Assembly: GCF_000817785.2 (NCBI RefSeq)
Contig: NZ_JTCM02000009.1
Span: 33,395 to 97,394, forward strand
Direction of reading: 5' to 3'
DNA length: 64,000 nucleotides
DNA from: Hassallia byssoidea VB512170
Lineage (GTDB): Bacteria > Cyanobacteriota > Cyanobacteriia > Cyanobacteriales > Nostocaceae
The notes beneath the pieces are model-generated. The model was not told where the DNA came from. It made no database searches and saw nothing but the letters and a program-made list of their open reading frames with translations. Positions 8,714 to 18,012 of the stretch are shown here, in pieces (the stretch's first letter is position 1; each line of letters starts with the position of its first letter). Made by a program: the position numbers and the translations under genes.

Positions 8714-9319
8714 TTACAGCCAGTGCTTGGGATAAGTTCTCTCTTCTGCCAGATTATTGAAAACCACAGCGCAGAGTACCAAAATAATAGAACCTTCCAG
8801 GGCAGGTGTTAGCAAAAATTGCCAGGGAGCCTTTGTCATCATTACGACTAATGCAACTGCTCCCGAAGGTGGATGCACAGTTCCAGTAAACTGCATCATC
8901 GCAATGGCTGTGGCAACTGCCATTCCCATTGCCCAAGGTGACGAACCGAAAAGATGTAGAATAGTCAAGCTGACTAAAGCTGCTACAAGATTACCGCCAA
9001 TCACATTACGCGGTTGAGCCAAAGGACTCTCAGGTACGCCGAAAATTAATACGCTAGTAGCACCAAAGGGAGCCATAAGCAAAGGAGAATTGGTTTTCAC
9101 GCTTAGGTAAGCTGTTGCCGCTATTGCTAGGAAACTACCAAACCAACTCCAAAATACATGTTTGTGATGAGGTCTATCTATAGGACATGTTAAAGGGCAT
9201 GAACGCCACCTGCCACCTATCTTGAACCAGTAATTCTTACATTTCAACTGAAAGTTTTTGTAATTAAATCTGGATAGATAAGCGTAATTAATTCGCCCTT
9301 TGGGTAAGTTGCCTTTCAT
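8714..9319 (-). CDS. HPP-family integral membrane protein
   Basis: About 200 residues with four or five membrane helices in the C-terminal two thirds and the defining motif VHPPSGAVAL (GTVHPPSGA). HPP proteins of cyanobacteria and plastids have been linked to nitrite transport, so nitrite or another small anion is a plausible substrate, by family only. I start it at 9319 (MKGNLPKG) because this gives the conserved-looking N-terminus; a longer frame begins at 9343. The first 65 residues are basic and cytoplasmic, including a Cys pair (CPLTCP). It stands alone between large gaps. Confidence 0.87.
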   Translation of the reverse strand: MKGNLPKGRINYAYLSRFNYKNFQLKCKNYWFKIGGRWRSCPLTCPIDRPHHKHVFWSWFGSFLAIAATAYLSVKTNSPLLMAPFGATSVLIFGVPESPLAQPRNVIGGNLVAALVSLTILHLFGSSPWAMGMAVATAIAMMQFTGTVHPPSGAVALVVMMTKAPWQFLLTPALEGSIILVLCAVVFNNLAEERTYPKHWL

Positions 9320-10426
9320 AATTCTCCATAACAACCATAACAAACAGGCACAAAGTTAGAAAATTTGCCTGCACAATGCTGCCCTAGCTAATTTTCATAG
9401 GACTTACGCACTCATGTCGTCACCAATTGAATTTACGTAGGGGCAATTCATGAATTGCCCCTACAAGACTTTAGGAATTCGGCTCATTCCTATTTCAAAT
9501 TCACTTTTGAACAAAAAAAGCAATTAGAACTTCAATGAATAAAGAAATACCTCAAGTTTGTAAACAGGCTGAATCTACAACCTAGGCTTTTAACCTATTA
9601 TTTCATTTGTATATCCACCCCACAATTAGCGTTTTTACTATTACAAAATGCACGCACATTTATAGCGTGTAAATTTCCCAAATTTAGCGACTTCACAAAT
9701 GTCATAAAATTTTGACATATATTTTTAGGATATCCTTTACAGTCTCTAAATAAAACGGAAAATATATAGGAATAACTAATATTATATATAAATAAAATTT
9801 ATAATATAATTTGTTCACAAGATTTAGTATTTGGCTGAGGCAATAGGATAAGTGCAAGTCGGCAACGTGTCTACGTTCTTCAAAAGCTTTTTTCACGAAG
9901 GAAAAAAGATTGCTATACATAGATTTTTTGGCTTTGCAAATTAATTTATAATTACTTCCACTTATTTCTCCGGAATATTATTTATTGGCAGATTAATAAA
10001 TCAATGCAAACTATAAGTTTTCTCAATGCTGACGGTGCAGTACATTGAATCAACTGAAAGTCTTGAATTAAGCGATCGCATCACAGCTTATTGAAATATT
10101 TTGGCGAGTTAATTGAACCCTGATATGTTTAATGTTATTTATCATTGAGCCGGAGTCATAATAAGTATTTATATCAAATTTGTCCTAATATAATCCTAAA
10201 GATAGATGTAATAATTCAAAAGTCAAAGTTAGATTAAAAACGACAGCCATAATATAATTGTGGCTAAAGTAAATTTGGAGGTGAGGCTTAAAGGGTATTA
10301 GCCGAGATAGCGGTGTTCGCACGCCCGAAGCGGTTAATTTAAACTTCAGAAAAGGAGGCAAAAACTCTGAACTAAAGTATTTCAACCCTTTGACAACGAC
10401 CAATTTACCTGAACCTAAACAATTTT
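9320..10426. other. 1.1-kb intergenic region with a MITE-like hairpin element
   Basis: This long AT-rich gap lies between two divergently transcribed genes. 9399-9478 begins with AGGACTTACGCA and contains a perfect 28-bp palindrome at 9437-9464 (arms GTAGGGGCAATTCA); the same start motif and palindrome type recur at 42813-42904. 9590-10000 is very AT-rich with no convincing gene; the 72-codon frames at 9702-9920 and 10185-10403 show no protein-like features. Near 10355 AAAGGAGG resembles a ribosome binding site but has no good frame behind it. The region before 10427 must hold the promoter of the glycosyltransferase. Confidence 0.6.
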
Positions 10427-11527
10427 ATGAAAATAGCTCAAGTAGCCCCATTGTGGGAACGAGTTCCGCCCCCAACTTACGGAGGAATTGAACTGGTAGC
10501 GAGTCGCTTGACTGATGAACTGGTGCGTCGAGGTCATGATGTGACATTGTTCGCTTCTGGCGATTCTCAAACTTTGGCTAAATTAGAAGCTGTTCATCCG
10601 CGTGCATTGCGCTTAGATTCAGACATTAAAGAGCATGTAATGTATGAAGTGCTGGAGGTCAGCCAAGTTTACCAAAAAGCAGCGGAATTCGATATAATCC
10701 ATTCCCATGTAGGGATTTGGGCATTACCTTTTGCAAATTTGGTGTCAACACCCACAGTACATACTTTGCATGGCAGATTTACGCCTGATAACAGCAAAGT
10801 ATTTTCGTTTCATCAATCGCAACCATTCATCAGCATAAGTAACGCGCAGCGTCAGTTGAAACTGAATTACGCCAGCACAGTTTATAACGGCATTAACCCG
10901 GAAGAATTCACCTTTGTAGCCCAACCGCAAGATCCGCCATATCTGGTATTTTTGGGACGGTTTTCGCCAGAGAAAGGACCGCAACATGCGATCGCGATCG
11001 CCAAGCAGAGTGGTTGGTGCTTAAAAATGGCAGGAAAAGTAGACGTAGTAGACACAGAGTTTTTTGAGAAAGAAATTGCCCCTCACATCGACGGTGAACA
11101 GATACAATTTTTAGGCGAAGTTAACCACGACCAGAAATCTGAACTCCTAGGCAACGCAAGCATTACACTCTTCCCCATTACCTGGAGTGAACCCTTTGGC
11201 TTGGTAATGATTGAATCAATGGCAACTGGTACACCAGTAATTGGGATGAACATGGGTTCTGTCCCAGAAGTGATTGCCCACGGAAAGACAGGTTATGTCT
11301 GCCAAAGCTATGAAGAAATGGCAGCAATGATTCCCGCCACCTTAGAATTAGATCGTCAAACCTGCCGAGAATACGTAGAGCAAAACTTCAGCGTTACCCA
11401 GATGGTAAACGGCTACGAAGCAGTTTATCAGCAAGTTCTCCAAGAAAGCAACGCCAAGAAGTCTTCATCACTCTTGCAAGGTCAATTTTGGAATTCTCTT
11501 CTTTCCAGAAGGAAGAAAATAGCTTAA
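10427..11527 (+). CDS. GT4-family glycosyltransferase
   Basis: A 366-residue retaining GT-B glycosyltransferase. The N-terminal domain opens with MKIAQVAPLWERVPPPTYGG, where GGIE binds near the acceptor side, and contains DIIHSHVG (about 89-96). The C-terminal domain has LVFLGRFSPEKGP (nucleotide-sugar binding) and the EPFGLVMIESMATGTPVIG signature (about 255-273) with the two catalytic-region glutamates. The donor is likely a UDP- or GDP-sugar and the product a polysaccharide or glycolipid; neither can be read from sequence. The protein is shorter than many GT4 enzymes but complete. It is not in an obvious operon. Confidence 0.93.
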   Translation: MKIAQVAPLWERVPPPTYGGIELVASRLTDELVRRGHDVTLFASGDSQTLAKLEAVHPRALRLDSDIKEHVMYEVLEVSQVYQKAAEFDIIHSHVGIWALPFANLVSTPTVHTLHGRFTPDNSKVFSFHQSQPFISISNAQRQLKLNYASTVYNGINPEEFTFVAQPQDPPYLVFLGRFSPEKGPQHAIAIAKQSGWCLKMAGKVDVVDTEFFEKEIAPHIDGEQIQFLGEVNHDQKSELLGNASITLFPITWSEPFGLVMIESMATGTPVIGMNMGSVPEVIAHGKTGYVCQSYEEMAAMIPATLELDRQTCREYVEQNFSVTQMVNGYEAVYQQVLQESNAKKSSSLLQGQFWNSLLSRRKKIA

Positions 11528-11668
11528 TTGAAGCATGAAGGCTGAAATAAACGAAACCTTGAGATAGCCATTTCCCGTTCCCAGTCAGAGACTGGGAATG
11601 CAATAATCCCAAGGCATTCCTTCAAATTTAATGGCAGGTCTGTCACTGCTTAAACCGGAGTAGAGCAA

Positions 11669-12049
11669 TTGGATATGGGATTAGCACTAGAAACGCTACA
11701 AAAATGGTTTAGTACGATCGATGCCAATCTACTAGCTGAGGATATTGTTTGGACAGTTTCACCTGGGTATCCCGTCTCTCAATCGCAGTATTCCTCTCGT
11801 CAAGAGGTGTTTGAGCATTTCTTAAGCGAACTCACCGCGCACTTTTCCCAGTGGGCAGCTAAACCGGAACAGTTGATTGAAGCAGGCAATCAAGTGATCG
11901 TTAAAGGTCGCTATGTTGGACAAGTGAAGCACTCTAATCTACCGATTGAAGTTGAGTTTATCCACATCTGGACTGTCCAAGACGGCATCATTACAGAAGT
12001 TGTCTCCGTGGCGGATACCGCTCAGTTTGTTCGTCATCTTGGCTATTGA
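11669..12049 (+). CDS. SnoaL/NTF2-like small protein
   Basis: About 125 residues with the cone-shaped NTF2-like pattern: an N-terminal helix followed by ADDIVW-like strand (LLAEDIVWTVSPG), a central helix (SRQEVFEHFLSELTAHF) and paired strands (QVIVKGRYVGQV, VEFIHIWTVQDGIITEV). Members include small ketosteroid-isomerase-like enzymes and non-enzymatic carriers; no catalytic residues can be assigned. The frame opens with TTG at 11669, which has GGAG 9 nt upstream; ATG at 11675 is the alternative, two codons later. It lies 140 bp behind the glycosyltransferase and is probably an independent unit. Confidence 0.75.
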   Translation: MDMGLALETLQKWFSTIDANLLAEDIVWTVSPGYPVSQSQYSSRQEVFEHFLSELTAHFSQWAAKPEQLIEAGNQVIVKGRYVGQVKHSNLPIEVEFIHIWTVQDGIITEVVSVADTAQFVRHLGY

Positions 12050-12131
12050 GTCGAATCATGACCAGTGATGCTCTATTTGTGCAAACCGATGTGACGCAGG
12101 AAGTACAGGTGAAAGCCGCGATCGAACTTTT

Positions 12132-12161
12132 GGTGCGTTAGCGTCAAGCGCATAACGCACC
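12132..12161. terminator. Inverted repeat behind the NTF2-like gene
   Basis: A 9-bp perfect stem (GGTGCGTTA / TAACGCACC) with a 12-nt loop lies between convergent genes. There is no T-run on either side, so it is either a dispersed repeat or a factor-dependent terminator. Confidence 0.5.
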
Positions 12162-12185
12162 CTACCAATCTATAGCACCATATTT

Positions 12186-13823
12186 TTAATTACCCTCATC
12201 CGCTGGCTTATCATTCTTCTGAGATTGACTATCAGAAGAATTTTGCTTCACTTCCTGTGTTGGTACGACGATACCGTTTGGTTCATTCCGTGGTTGTACT
12301 TGGGGTATGACTACAGAATTTGACTCTCTAGGAGATTGACGTGAAGGAGAAGCGCTATCAGAAGATGATTTGCTGGGGGAAGCGTTACGAGTTGAGCGTA
12401 CCGCTCGTAATTTCTCAACCAGAGATGGTGAGGGCGCCGCGTCAGGTGTAGGTGTTTCCTTGTTGTAGGATCGACGCCGACGTTGCGGTTGTGGTGAGTC
12501 GTCTGATGTCGATTCTTCTCTTTGTCTGTAAGTCCGTTTTGGTGTTTCCTCCTCATTAGCAACAGGACGAATGCGCTTAGTGCGTCGTCTTTGTGTGTAG
12601 GTGGGTGCATCATCTCGCGACGAGGACGAGGTAGTAGAGGTAGTATTAGTAGTCTGTTTTGGGGTGGTAGTTTCTTTTACCTGCGGCGACGGTGAAATCT
12701 GCACGGGACCGACTTCCGCAGAAGTACCATTAGTAGTAGGCTGTTGAAGAACTGGCTTTGCGGATGGTTGCGGCGGCTGAGATTTGGGAACTAAGCTGGT
12801 GATAGCAAAAGCGATTGTCGCCGCTGTGAGTGCGATTCCACTACCAATCAAAACTTTGCTCGAGCGAATTTTTTTGGCAATTTTTGTCAAATTCCCGGTT
12901 GTTGATGGCGCAGTAGTATTATTTGCGGCAACTTCTGGAGGTGATGGGTACTGGTGAGTAGATAAATCGACAGTTGCAATCGTGTGAGTTGGTGTCAATT
13001 TTGTAGCACTTACCCCATTTGCGGGTAGCAACTTTAACCATTCTGCGACTGTTGCCGGACGAAAGCGAGATTCTACCGCCATACCACGCATAATTGCTTG
13101 GTTGACAGCAGCACTCAAATGTGGTTGCAGTTCGCGGGGGGAATGCATTTTTTCGCGATCGCGCAACAATGCAGGCATAGGAACTTGTGCTGTCAACAAT
13201 GCATACAAAGTAGCCGCCAAACCATAAACATCGGTGGCTGGGCTGCGCTGTGCTTGCGTCATATACTGTTCAATCGGCGAATAACCCTCAGAAACCATAC
13301 CTGTGTGAGTTTGCCTCACCCCACCGTTAAATTCTCGCGCAATGCCAAAATCAATCAGCACTACTTCAGCCGTTCCTTGGCGGAGGATAATATTATCAGG
13401 TTTCACATCGCGGTGCAGCAAACCGTTATTGTGTACCACCTCCAATGCTGCCCCAATCTGCCGAATGTAATGAATTGCCGTCGGTTCTGGTAAAGGTATC
13501 CCCGGCAAAACAAATGCCTCGCCTAACGTTTCACCCCGAATGTATTCCATTACCATGTAAGGCAGACCCGCTTCAACAAAAAAGTCGCTCACCCGGACAA
13601 TGTTCGGGTGGATACAAGTAGCTAATCGCCTTGCCTCATCTTGGAATTGCCGCTCGAACTTAGTAAAATCAGGATGTTGTCGCAGTTTCTCATTGAGCGT
13701 TTTAATCACTACCTCCTGACGTAAGTAATGATGCGTAGCTTTGTACGTAATGCCAAAGCCCCCACGCCCGATTTCTTGATTGAGGGTATATTTTCCCCCC
13801 TGCAAAGTTGTACCTGCTAACAT
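12186..13823 (-). CDS. Membrane-anchored Ser/Thr protein kinase with disordered C-terminal tail
   Basis: A 545-residue Hanks kinase. The catalytic domain is N-terminal (about 12-270): Gly loop GRGGFGITY (19-27), Lys in [13 protein letters not shown] at 137-144, DFG at 158-160, and the cyanobacterial/PknB-type [10 protein letters not shown] activation-segment end. A linker follows, then one membrane helix (about 325-345). The remaining 200 residues are Ser/Pro/Thr/Arg-rich with RRRR clusters and no folded domain, so the extracytoplasmic part is likely disordered or wall-associated. There are no PASTA repeats. The Gly loop is canonical here, unlike in the other two kinases of the window. Substrates are unknown. 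Confidence 0.94.
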   Translation of the reverse strand: MLAGTTLQGGKYTLNQEIGRGGFGITYKATHHYLRQEVVIKTLNEKLRQHPDFTKFERQFQDEARRLATCIHPNIVRVSDFFVEAGLPYMVMEYIRGETLGEAFVLPGIPLPEPTAIHYIRQIGAALEVVHNNGLLHRDVKPDNIILRQGTAEVVLIDFGIAREFNGGVRQTHTGMVSEGYSPIEQYMTQAQRSPATDVYGLAATLYALLTAQVPMPALLRDREKMHSPRELQPHLSAAVNQAIMRGMAVESRFRPATVAEWLKLLPANGVSATKLTPTHTIATVDLSTHQYPSPPEVAANNTTAPSTTGNLTKIAKKIRSSKVLIGSGIALTAATIAFAITSLVPKSQPPQPSAKPVLQQPTTNGTSAEVGPVQISPSPQVKETTTPKQTTNTTSTTSSSSRDDAPTYTQRRRTKRIRPVANEEETPKRTYRQREESTSDDSPQPQRRRRSYNKETPTPDAAPSPSLVEKLRAVRSTRNASPSKSSSDSASPSRQSPRESNSVVIPQVQPRNEPNGIVVPTQEVKQNSSDSQSQKNDKPADEGN

Positions 13824-13904
13824 AGAAAATCCTAAGTCTTGAATGAGCAGCTTAGTAGTGAGTCTTTTTTGTCTTTGTTAATAATACAGTAGGGGACTCT
13901 TAAC

Positions 13905-14038
13905 TGGGGGAGAAGGGGAGTGGGGGAGGAGGCAGGGGGACAAGCAAGAATTTATCCTATTACCGATTACCGATTACCGATTACCCATTCCCCATTCCCC
14001 ATTCCCCATTCCCAATTACCGATTACCGATTACCCATT
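13905..14038. repeat. STRR block (GGGGGAG, ATTACCG, CATTCCC)
   Basis: Runs of GGGGGAGGAG-like sequence are followed by CGATTACCGATTACC and CCATTCCCCATTCCC repeats between the Ser/Thr kinase start and the Omp85 stop. The repeat type is the same as at 6061-6190. Confidence 0.85.
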
Positions 14039-14041
14039 TTC

Positions 14042-16363
14042 TTAAAAACGCTGACCTATGCCAAAGTGCAATCGACTTTCGCCGAGGTCATTAAGACCAT
14101 AATCAGCGCGAATTAAGCCCAAAGGTGAGTCAAAACGCACACCAGCACCATAACCAAAACCACTACCTGGTTTGTTACGCACGCCAGCCGGATTTCCTAA
14201 TACTGTATCACCAGAACCTAAATCTGAGCCAAAGTCAGCAAACAGCACACCCCCCAAGATTGGGAAAACCGGGAAGCGATATTCTGCGGAAGCTAATACG
14301 TAAGTGCGACCGCTGCCAACGTCTCCAGCATCGTAACCGCGCACGGAATTTGGACCTCCTAAGTTAAAGGCATCATAAGGCGGTAAATCTCCAAGTACGG
14401 TGCCGCCTTGGAGATTCAAAGCTAATACTTGTGGGTTCTTACTGTTGTATAATTTAACTGGGAGAAACTGACTATAATTTGCCCGCAGGCGATTCATCGA
14501 AATGTTGCCTAGACCAATCGGAACTGATTGTTCTGTGCTGAGACTGAGAATCGAACCTTTGGTAGGATTAAACGGGTTATCTCGTTGGTCTTTGACGGCG
14601 GTGAAGGATACGGTAGCTAAATCGTCGATACCAGTACCGCTAAAAGTTAGTGGATTACCCTTTTCATCTTTTGGGGTAATTGTGCCATCGCGATCGCGTA
14701 TGCTAACACGAGCATAATTAAATCCTAATGAAGTATCCCAACCGTCAATCGGTCGCTGCAAGCTGACACTACCACCTATTTTACCTTCTCGCGGTCTGTC
14801 AGCGTTAGCAAGTTTGACATCGCCATCAAAAACCTCGGAAAGTCCGCGCTTGCGAAAAGCGTTGATGCTGTAACCAAAGCGATCGGGGTTAGTTATTCGA
14901 TAAGGACTGCTATACCTACCATCAAACTGAAAGTCACGCGCACCGACTTCAACATTTGCACTCAAAGTATCGTTAATACCGCCGATATTTCGGTCTTGAT
15001 AGTTTAATGTACCAACAATTCCTTGGTCTGCATTGTAATTACCACCGACGTTGATACCGCGTGCGCCAAGTTCTTTTAATTGGTAAACTACATCAACGCC
15101 TGTCGCATCACCTTCTAAGGCGACATTGACATTTTCAAATAATCCCAGTTTATATAACTGCTGCAAGTCTTGCTTGACTACATTGTTTTGGAAAATTTGA
15201 CCGGGTTTTAACTTTAGCTGTTGCCGCAAAAAATCTTCTTTGGTGCGTCCTGTAACTGGCTTACCTTTGCTATCAACTGTATTGCCTTCGTCGTTGACAA
15301 AACGAAACTTGACATTACTCACTAAACCTTCAGCTACATTTAAGCTCAAAATTCCTTCGCTGCTCGGTTTAATAGAGACAACCCTTGCCAGATTATAACC
15401 TTTATCGGCGTACCATTTATTAATTTGTTCTACTGTTTGCTTCAAAGCTTCCGGACTGATGGCTTTGCCAATTTGCGGTTGAAAGAGCGGCAAAACTACT
15501 TGATAGGTAAGCGTTTTCGCCCCAGAAAGTTGAAGCGATCGCACTATCAATGGTTGCACTCGATACACCACACTCAATCCCACCGGACTAGTGGTGGTAT
15601 TTACACGGGCATCAACGAATAAACCCGTATCCAAAATTGCCGCTACATCTCTTTGTATCTGGTTTTGACTGGTTTCTCCCCCAGCTTGGGTTTTAATGAC
15701 GCTGTTAATTATTTGCTGCAATTCTGGAGTAGCACCGACTACCTGCACATCGGTAGCGGTAACGACTAAATCCTTTTCGTTAGCCGGGGGAGTGGAGGAG
15801 GAGGGGGGAGACAAGGGAGAGGGGGAAGCAGGGGAAGCAGGGGAAGCAGGGGAAGCAGGGGAAGCAGGGGAAGCAGGGGGAGAAATTTTTCCTTGTCCGC
15901 CTCCTCCGCCTTGTCCTCCGCCTCCTCCGCCTTGTCCTCCTCCGCCTCCTCCGCCTTGTCCTCCTCCTCCGCCGCCTTGTCCTCCTCCTCCGCCGCCTTG
16001 TCCTCCTTGTCCGCCGCCTTGTCCTCCTCCTCCGCCGCCTTGTCCTCCTTGTCCCCCTTGTCCTCCTTGTCCTCCTCGTCCCCCTTGTCCCCCTCGTCCT
16101 CCTCGTCCCCCTGTCCCAACCTCTTGTGTTACGACTACAGTTGAATTATTATTAGCCGGAGTTTGGGAAAATTGTTGGACGACTACGGTTTCTGGGGATG
16201 CGATCGCCTTTATCGGTGCAGGTGTATTTTCTTGCGTCACCGGCACTACTAAGCCGGCTAATTCTTGCTGAGTCGGAGTTATAGAAGGTGCAGCTATTGC
16301 TTCAGTAGGGTTGCTAGTCACTAAGGTAGCTAAAGTCAAAATTGCGGCAGAAGAAACTTGCAT
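14042..16363 (-). CDS. Omp85/BamA-family outer membrane assembly protein with Gly-rich linker
   Basis: Cyanobacterial Omp85 (BamA/Toc75 relative), inserting beta-barrel proteins into the outer membrane. After an N-terminal hydrophobic segment (1-26, ending AIAAPS) comes a 60-residue linker, an extreme Gly/Gln tract (about 85-157) and a Pro-Ala-Ser repeat (about 161-182). Three POTRA domains follow (about 195-435), then a 16-strand barrel with the VRGYDAGD loop-6 motif (about 665) and a C-terminal Phe. The Gly and PAS tracts come from tandem DNA repeats and are not part of the family. The start at 16363 is forced: the next in-frame upstream codons contain a stop and no start. The signal peptide is atypical because it lacks a basic N-region. 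Confidence 0.95.
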   Translation of the reverse strand: MQVSSAAILTLATLVTSNPTEAIAAPSITPTQQELAGLVVPVTQENTPAPIKAIASPETVVVQQFSQTPANNNSTVVVTQEVGTGGRGGRGGQGGRGGQGGQGGQGGQGGGGGGQGGGQGGQGGGGGGQGGGGGGQGGGGGGGQGGGGGGQGGGGGQGKISPPASPASPASPASPASPASPSPLSPPSSSTPPANEKDLVVTATDVQVVGATPELQQIINSVIKTQAGGETSQNQIQRDVAAILDTGLFVDARVNTTTSPVGLSVVYRVQPLIVRSLQLSGAKTLTYQVVLPLFQPQIGKAISPEALKQTVEQINKWYADKGYNLARVVSIKPSSEGILSLNVAEGLVSNVKFRFVNDEGNTVDSKGKPVTGRTKEDFLRQQLKLKPGQIFQNNVVKQDLQQLYKLGLFENVNVALEGDATGVDVVYQLKELGARGINVGGNYNADQGIVGTLNYQDRNIGGINDTLSANVEVGARDFQFDGRYSSPYRITNPDRFGYSINAFRKRGLSEVFDGDVKLANADRPREGKIGGSVSLQRPIDGWDTSLGFNYARVSIRDRDGTITPKDEKGNPLTFSGTGIDDLATVSFTAVKDQRDNPFNPTKGSILSLSTEQSVPIGLGNISMNRLRANYSQFLPVKLYNSKNPQVLALNLQGGTVLGDLPPYDAFNLGGPNSVRGYDAGDVGSGRTYVLASAEYRFPVFPILGGVLFADFGSDLGSGDTVLGNPAGVRNKPGSGFGYGAGVRFDSPLGLIRADYGLNDLGESRLHFGIGQRF
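15784..16113. repeat. In-frame tandem repeat tracts in the Omp85 gene
   Basis: Read on the forward strand, 15820-15880 is a 9-bp repeat (GGGGAAGCA) and 15895-16113 is an irregular CCTCCGCCTTGTCCTCC-type array. Both preserve the Omp85 frame because units are multiples of three. They generate long shadow frames on the forward strand (15696-16271 and 15893-16144) and another on the reverse strand (15766-16119), which I do not call as genes. Confidence 0.9.
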
Positions 16364-16519
16364 GTTTTTAGCCTGATTACCTGGGAGTTAGTTTGTACTT
16401 TTATACTGAGGTTCGGCAATGGGAATAATACTAACTTCCAGCTTCCACGCCGATGATTGATACTCCCATTCACCCCTCTTGCCCAAACAGACAGTTAATT
16501 ATGAGTTTTTGTTTCTATT

Positions 16520-17878
16520 ATGAGCGATCTACCTAGGTTATCCCTAGCTTTAAATTCACCAGCTACAACTTCTGCCTTGCGTTTACTTGTTTTAAGTAAT
16601 GGTCATGGAGAGGATGTAATTGCTGTCCGTATTTTACAAGAACTCCAGCAACTATCCAATCCTCCTGATATCTTCGCTTTGCCTATAGTGGGTGAAGGAC
16701 ATGCTTATCAACAGTTGAATATTCCCCTGATTGGTTCAGTACAGATTATGCCTTCTGGTGGCTTTATTTACATGGATGGACGGCAATTAGTCCGAGATGT
16801 ACGTGGTGGTTTAGTGCAACTAACCCGCAGTCAAATTAAAGCTGTACGTACTTGGGTAAATTTGCAAAAGAAATCAGGTAATAAAAGCGCTATTTTAGCT
16901 GTAGGGGATATTGTACCGCTGTTGTTTGCTTGGGGAAGCGGTGCTGACTATGCTTTTATCGGTACGGCAAAATCAGAATATTATGTGCGGGATGAAGTCG
17001 GGTTACTGCAACGCAAATCAAAAGCTGCACGTTGGGAAAGTTTTTCCGGTTCAGTTTACCATCCTTGGGAACGTTGGTTGATGAGTCGTCCCCACTGCAA
17101 AGCGATATTTCCCAGAGATTCGCTAACCACGGAAATCTTAACAAAGTGGTCTATTCCTGCTTTTGATTTGGGGAATCCGATGATGGATGGACTTGAACCC
17201 AGCTTTCCTCAAGGACGATTGTATCGTGGTGATGCTGAACAACAAGAAATAATTCGTCCGTTGATTGTGACTCTTTTACCTGGTTCTCGTCCACCAGAAG
17301 CTTATGCGAATTGGGAACAAATTATGGTTGCAGTTTCTTCACTGATGGAAATCCCAAAACGCGATTACCTTTCACGCACTGAAAGTATGGTGTTTTTAGG
17401 TGCGATCGCGTCCAGTTTAGACTTGAACATTTTATCTCAATCTCTACTATCTCAAGGCTGGCACCTTCACTCAGAATCTCCGGTGCAAATTTATGATATT
17501 AATGCCTTGACTTTTAAATTAAAAAATGCATATATTATTTTGACTCAACAAGCTTATAACGACTGCTTGCATTTAGGAGATTTAGCGATCGCAATGGCAG
17601 GGACAGCGACAGAACAATTTATCGGCTTGGGAAAACCTGCGATCGCCATTCCGGGAAATGGTCCCCAATATAACCCTGTGTTTGCCGAAGCACAAAGCCG
17701 TCATTTGGGGTCATCTTTGATTTTAGTAGAGCAAGCGGCGCAAGTTGGTCAAGTCGTGCGATCGCTTTTTAACGATCCAGATAAACTTCAGGCGATCGCT
17801 GACAATGGCTTGCGACGCATGGGTAAACCTGGGGCAGCACGACGTATTGCCGAATGCTTGCTGGATAAGTTGGGGTAA
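16520..17878 (+). CDS. Lipid-A-disaccharide synthase-related (LpxB-like) glycosyltransferase
   Basis: A 452-residue protein of the cyanobacterial/plant LpxB-like family. Marks are LRLLVLSNGHGEDVIAVRIL near the N-terminus, VGEGHAYQ, PSGGFIYMDG, a central GNPMMDGL, VTLLPGSRPPEA and the C-terminal AGTATEQFIGLGKPAIAIPG (UDP-binding region). It is longer than true LpxB (about 380 residues) and its residues differ, so it probably glycosylates a different lipid or envelope precursor. It is divergent from the Omp85 gene, separated by 156 bp, which would suit a shared envelope theme. The start at 16520 is the first ATG in frame. Confidence 0.85.
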   Translation: MSDLPRLSLALNSPATTSALRLLVLSNGHGEDVIAVRILQELQQLSNPPDIFALPIVGEGHAYQQLNIPLIGSVQIMPSGGFIYMDGRQLVRDVRGGLVQLTRSQIKAVRTWVNLQKKSGNKSAILAVGDIVPLLFAWGSGADYAFIGTAKSEYYVRDEVGLLQRKSKAARWESFSGSVYHPWERWLMSRPHCKAIFPRDSLTTEILTKWSIPAFDLGNPMMDGLEPSFPQGRLYRGDAEQQEIIRPLIVTLLPGSRPPEAYANWEQIMVAVSSLMEIPKRDYLSRTESMVFLGAIASSLDLNILSQSLLSQGWHLHSESPVQIYDINALTFKLKNAYIILTQQAYNDCLHLGDLAIAMAGTATEQFIGLGKPAIAIPGNGPQYNPVFAEAQSRHLGSSLILVEQAAQVGQVVRSLFNDPDKLQAIADNGLRRMGKPGAARRIAECLLDKLG

Positions 17879-17891
17879 GCAACAAACATAT

Positions 17892-18004
17892 TTGATATCA
17901 TGTCCGCTTAATTAACATTAATAAAAACATTCCAAACGTCGTAGAGACGTTCCGGTGGAACGTCTCTACAATAATATGTTGTGTGATTTGTCGGACATGA
18001 TATC
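17892..18004. mobile_element. MITE-like element with 14-bp terminal inverted repeats
   Basis: TGATATCATGTCCG (17892-17905) and its exact complement (17991-18004) enclose 85 bp that contain the AGACGTTCC palindrome at 17941-17970. The outer repeat overlaps no gene and lies between two convergent genes. Whether it is a mobile remnant or a bidirectional terminator cannot be decided from one copy. Confidence 0.55.
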
Positions 18005-18012
18005 AGATGCGA

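Noticed and set aside
9702-9920. 72-codon reverse frame
   Set aside because: Very AT-rich, Ile/Tyr/Phe-heavy composition without domain or ribosome binding site.
15696-16271. 191-codon forward frame rich in Pro/Cys
   Set aside because: It is the complement of the Gly-rich and PAS tracts of the Omp85 gene and has no independent features.
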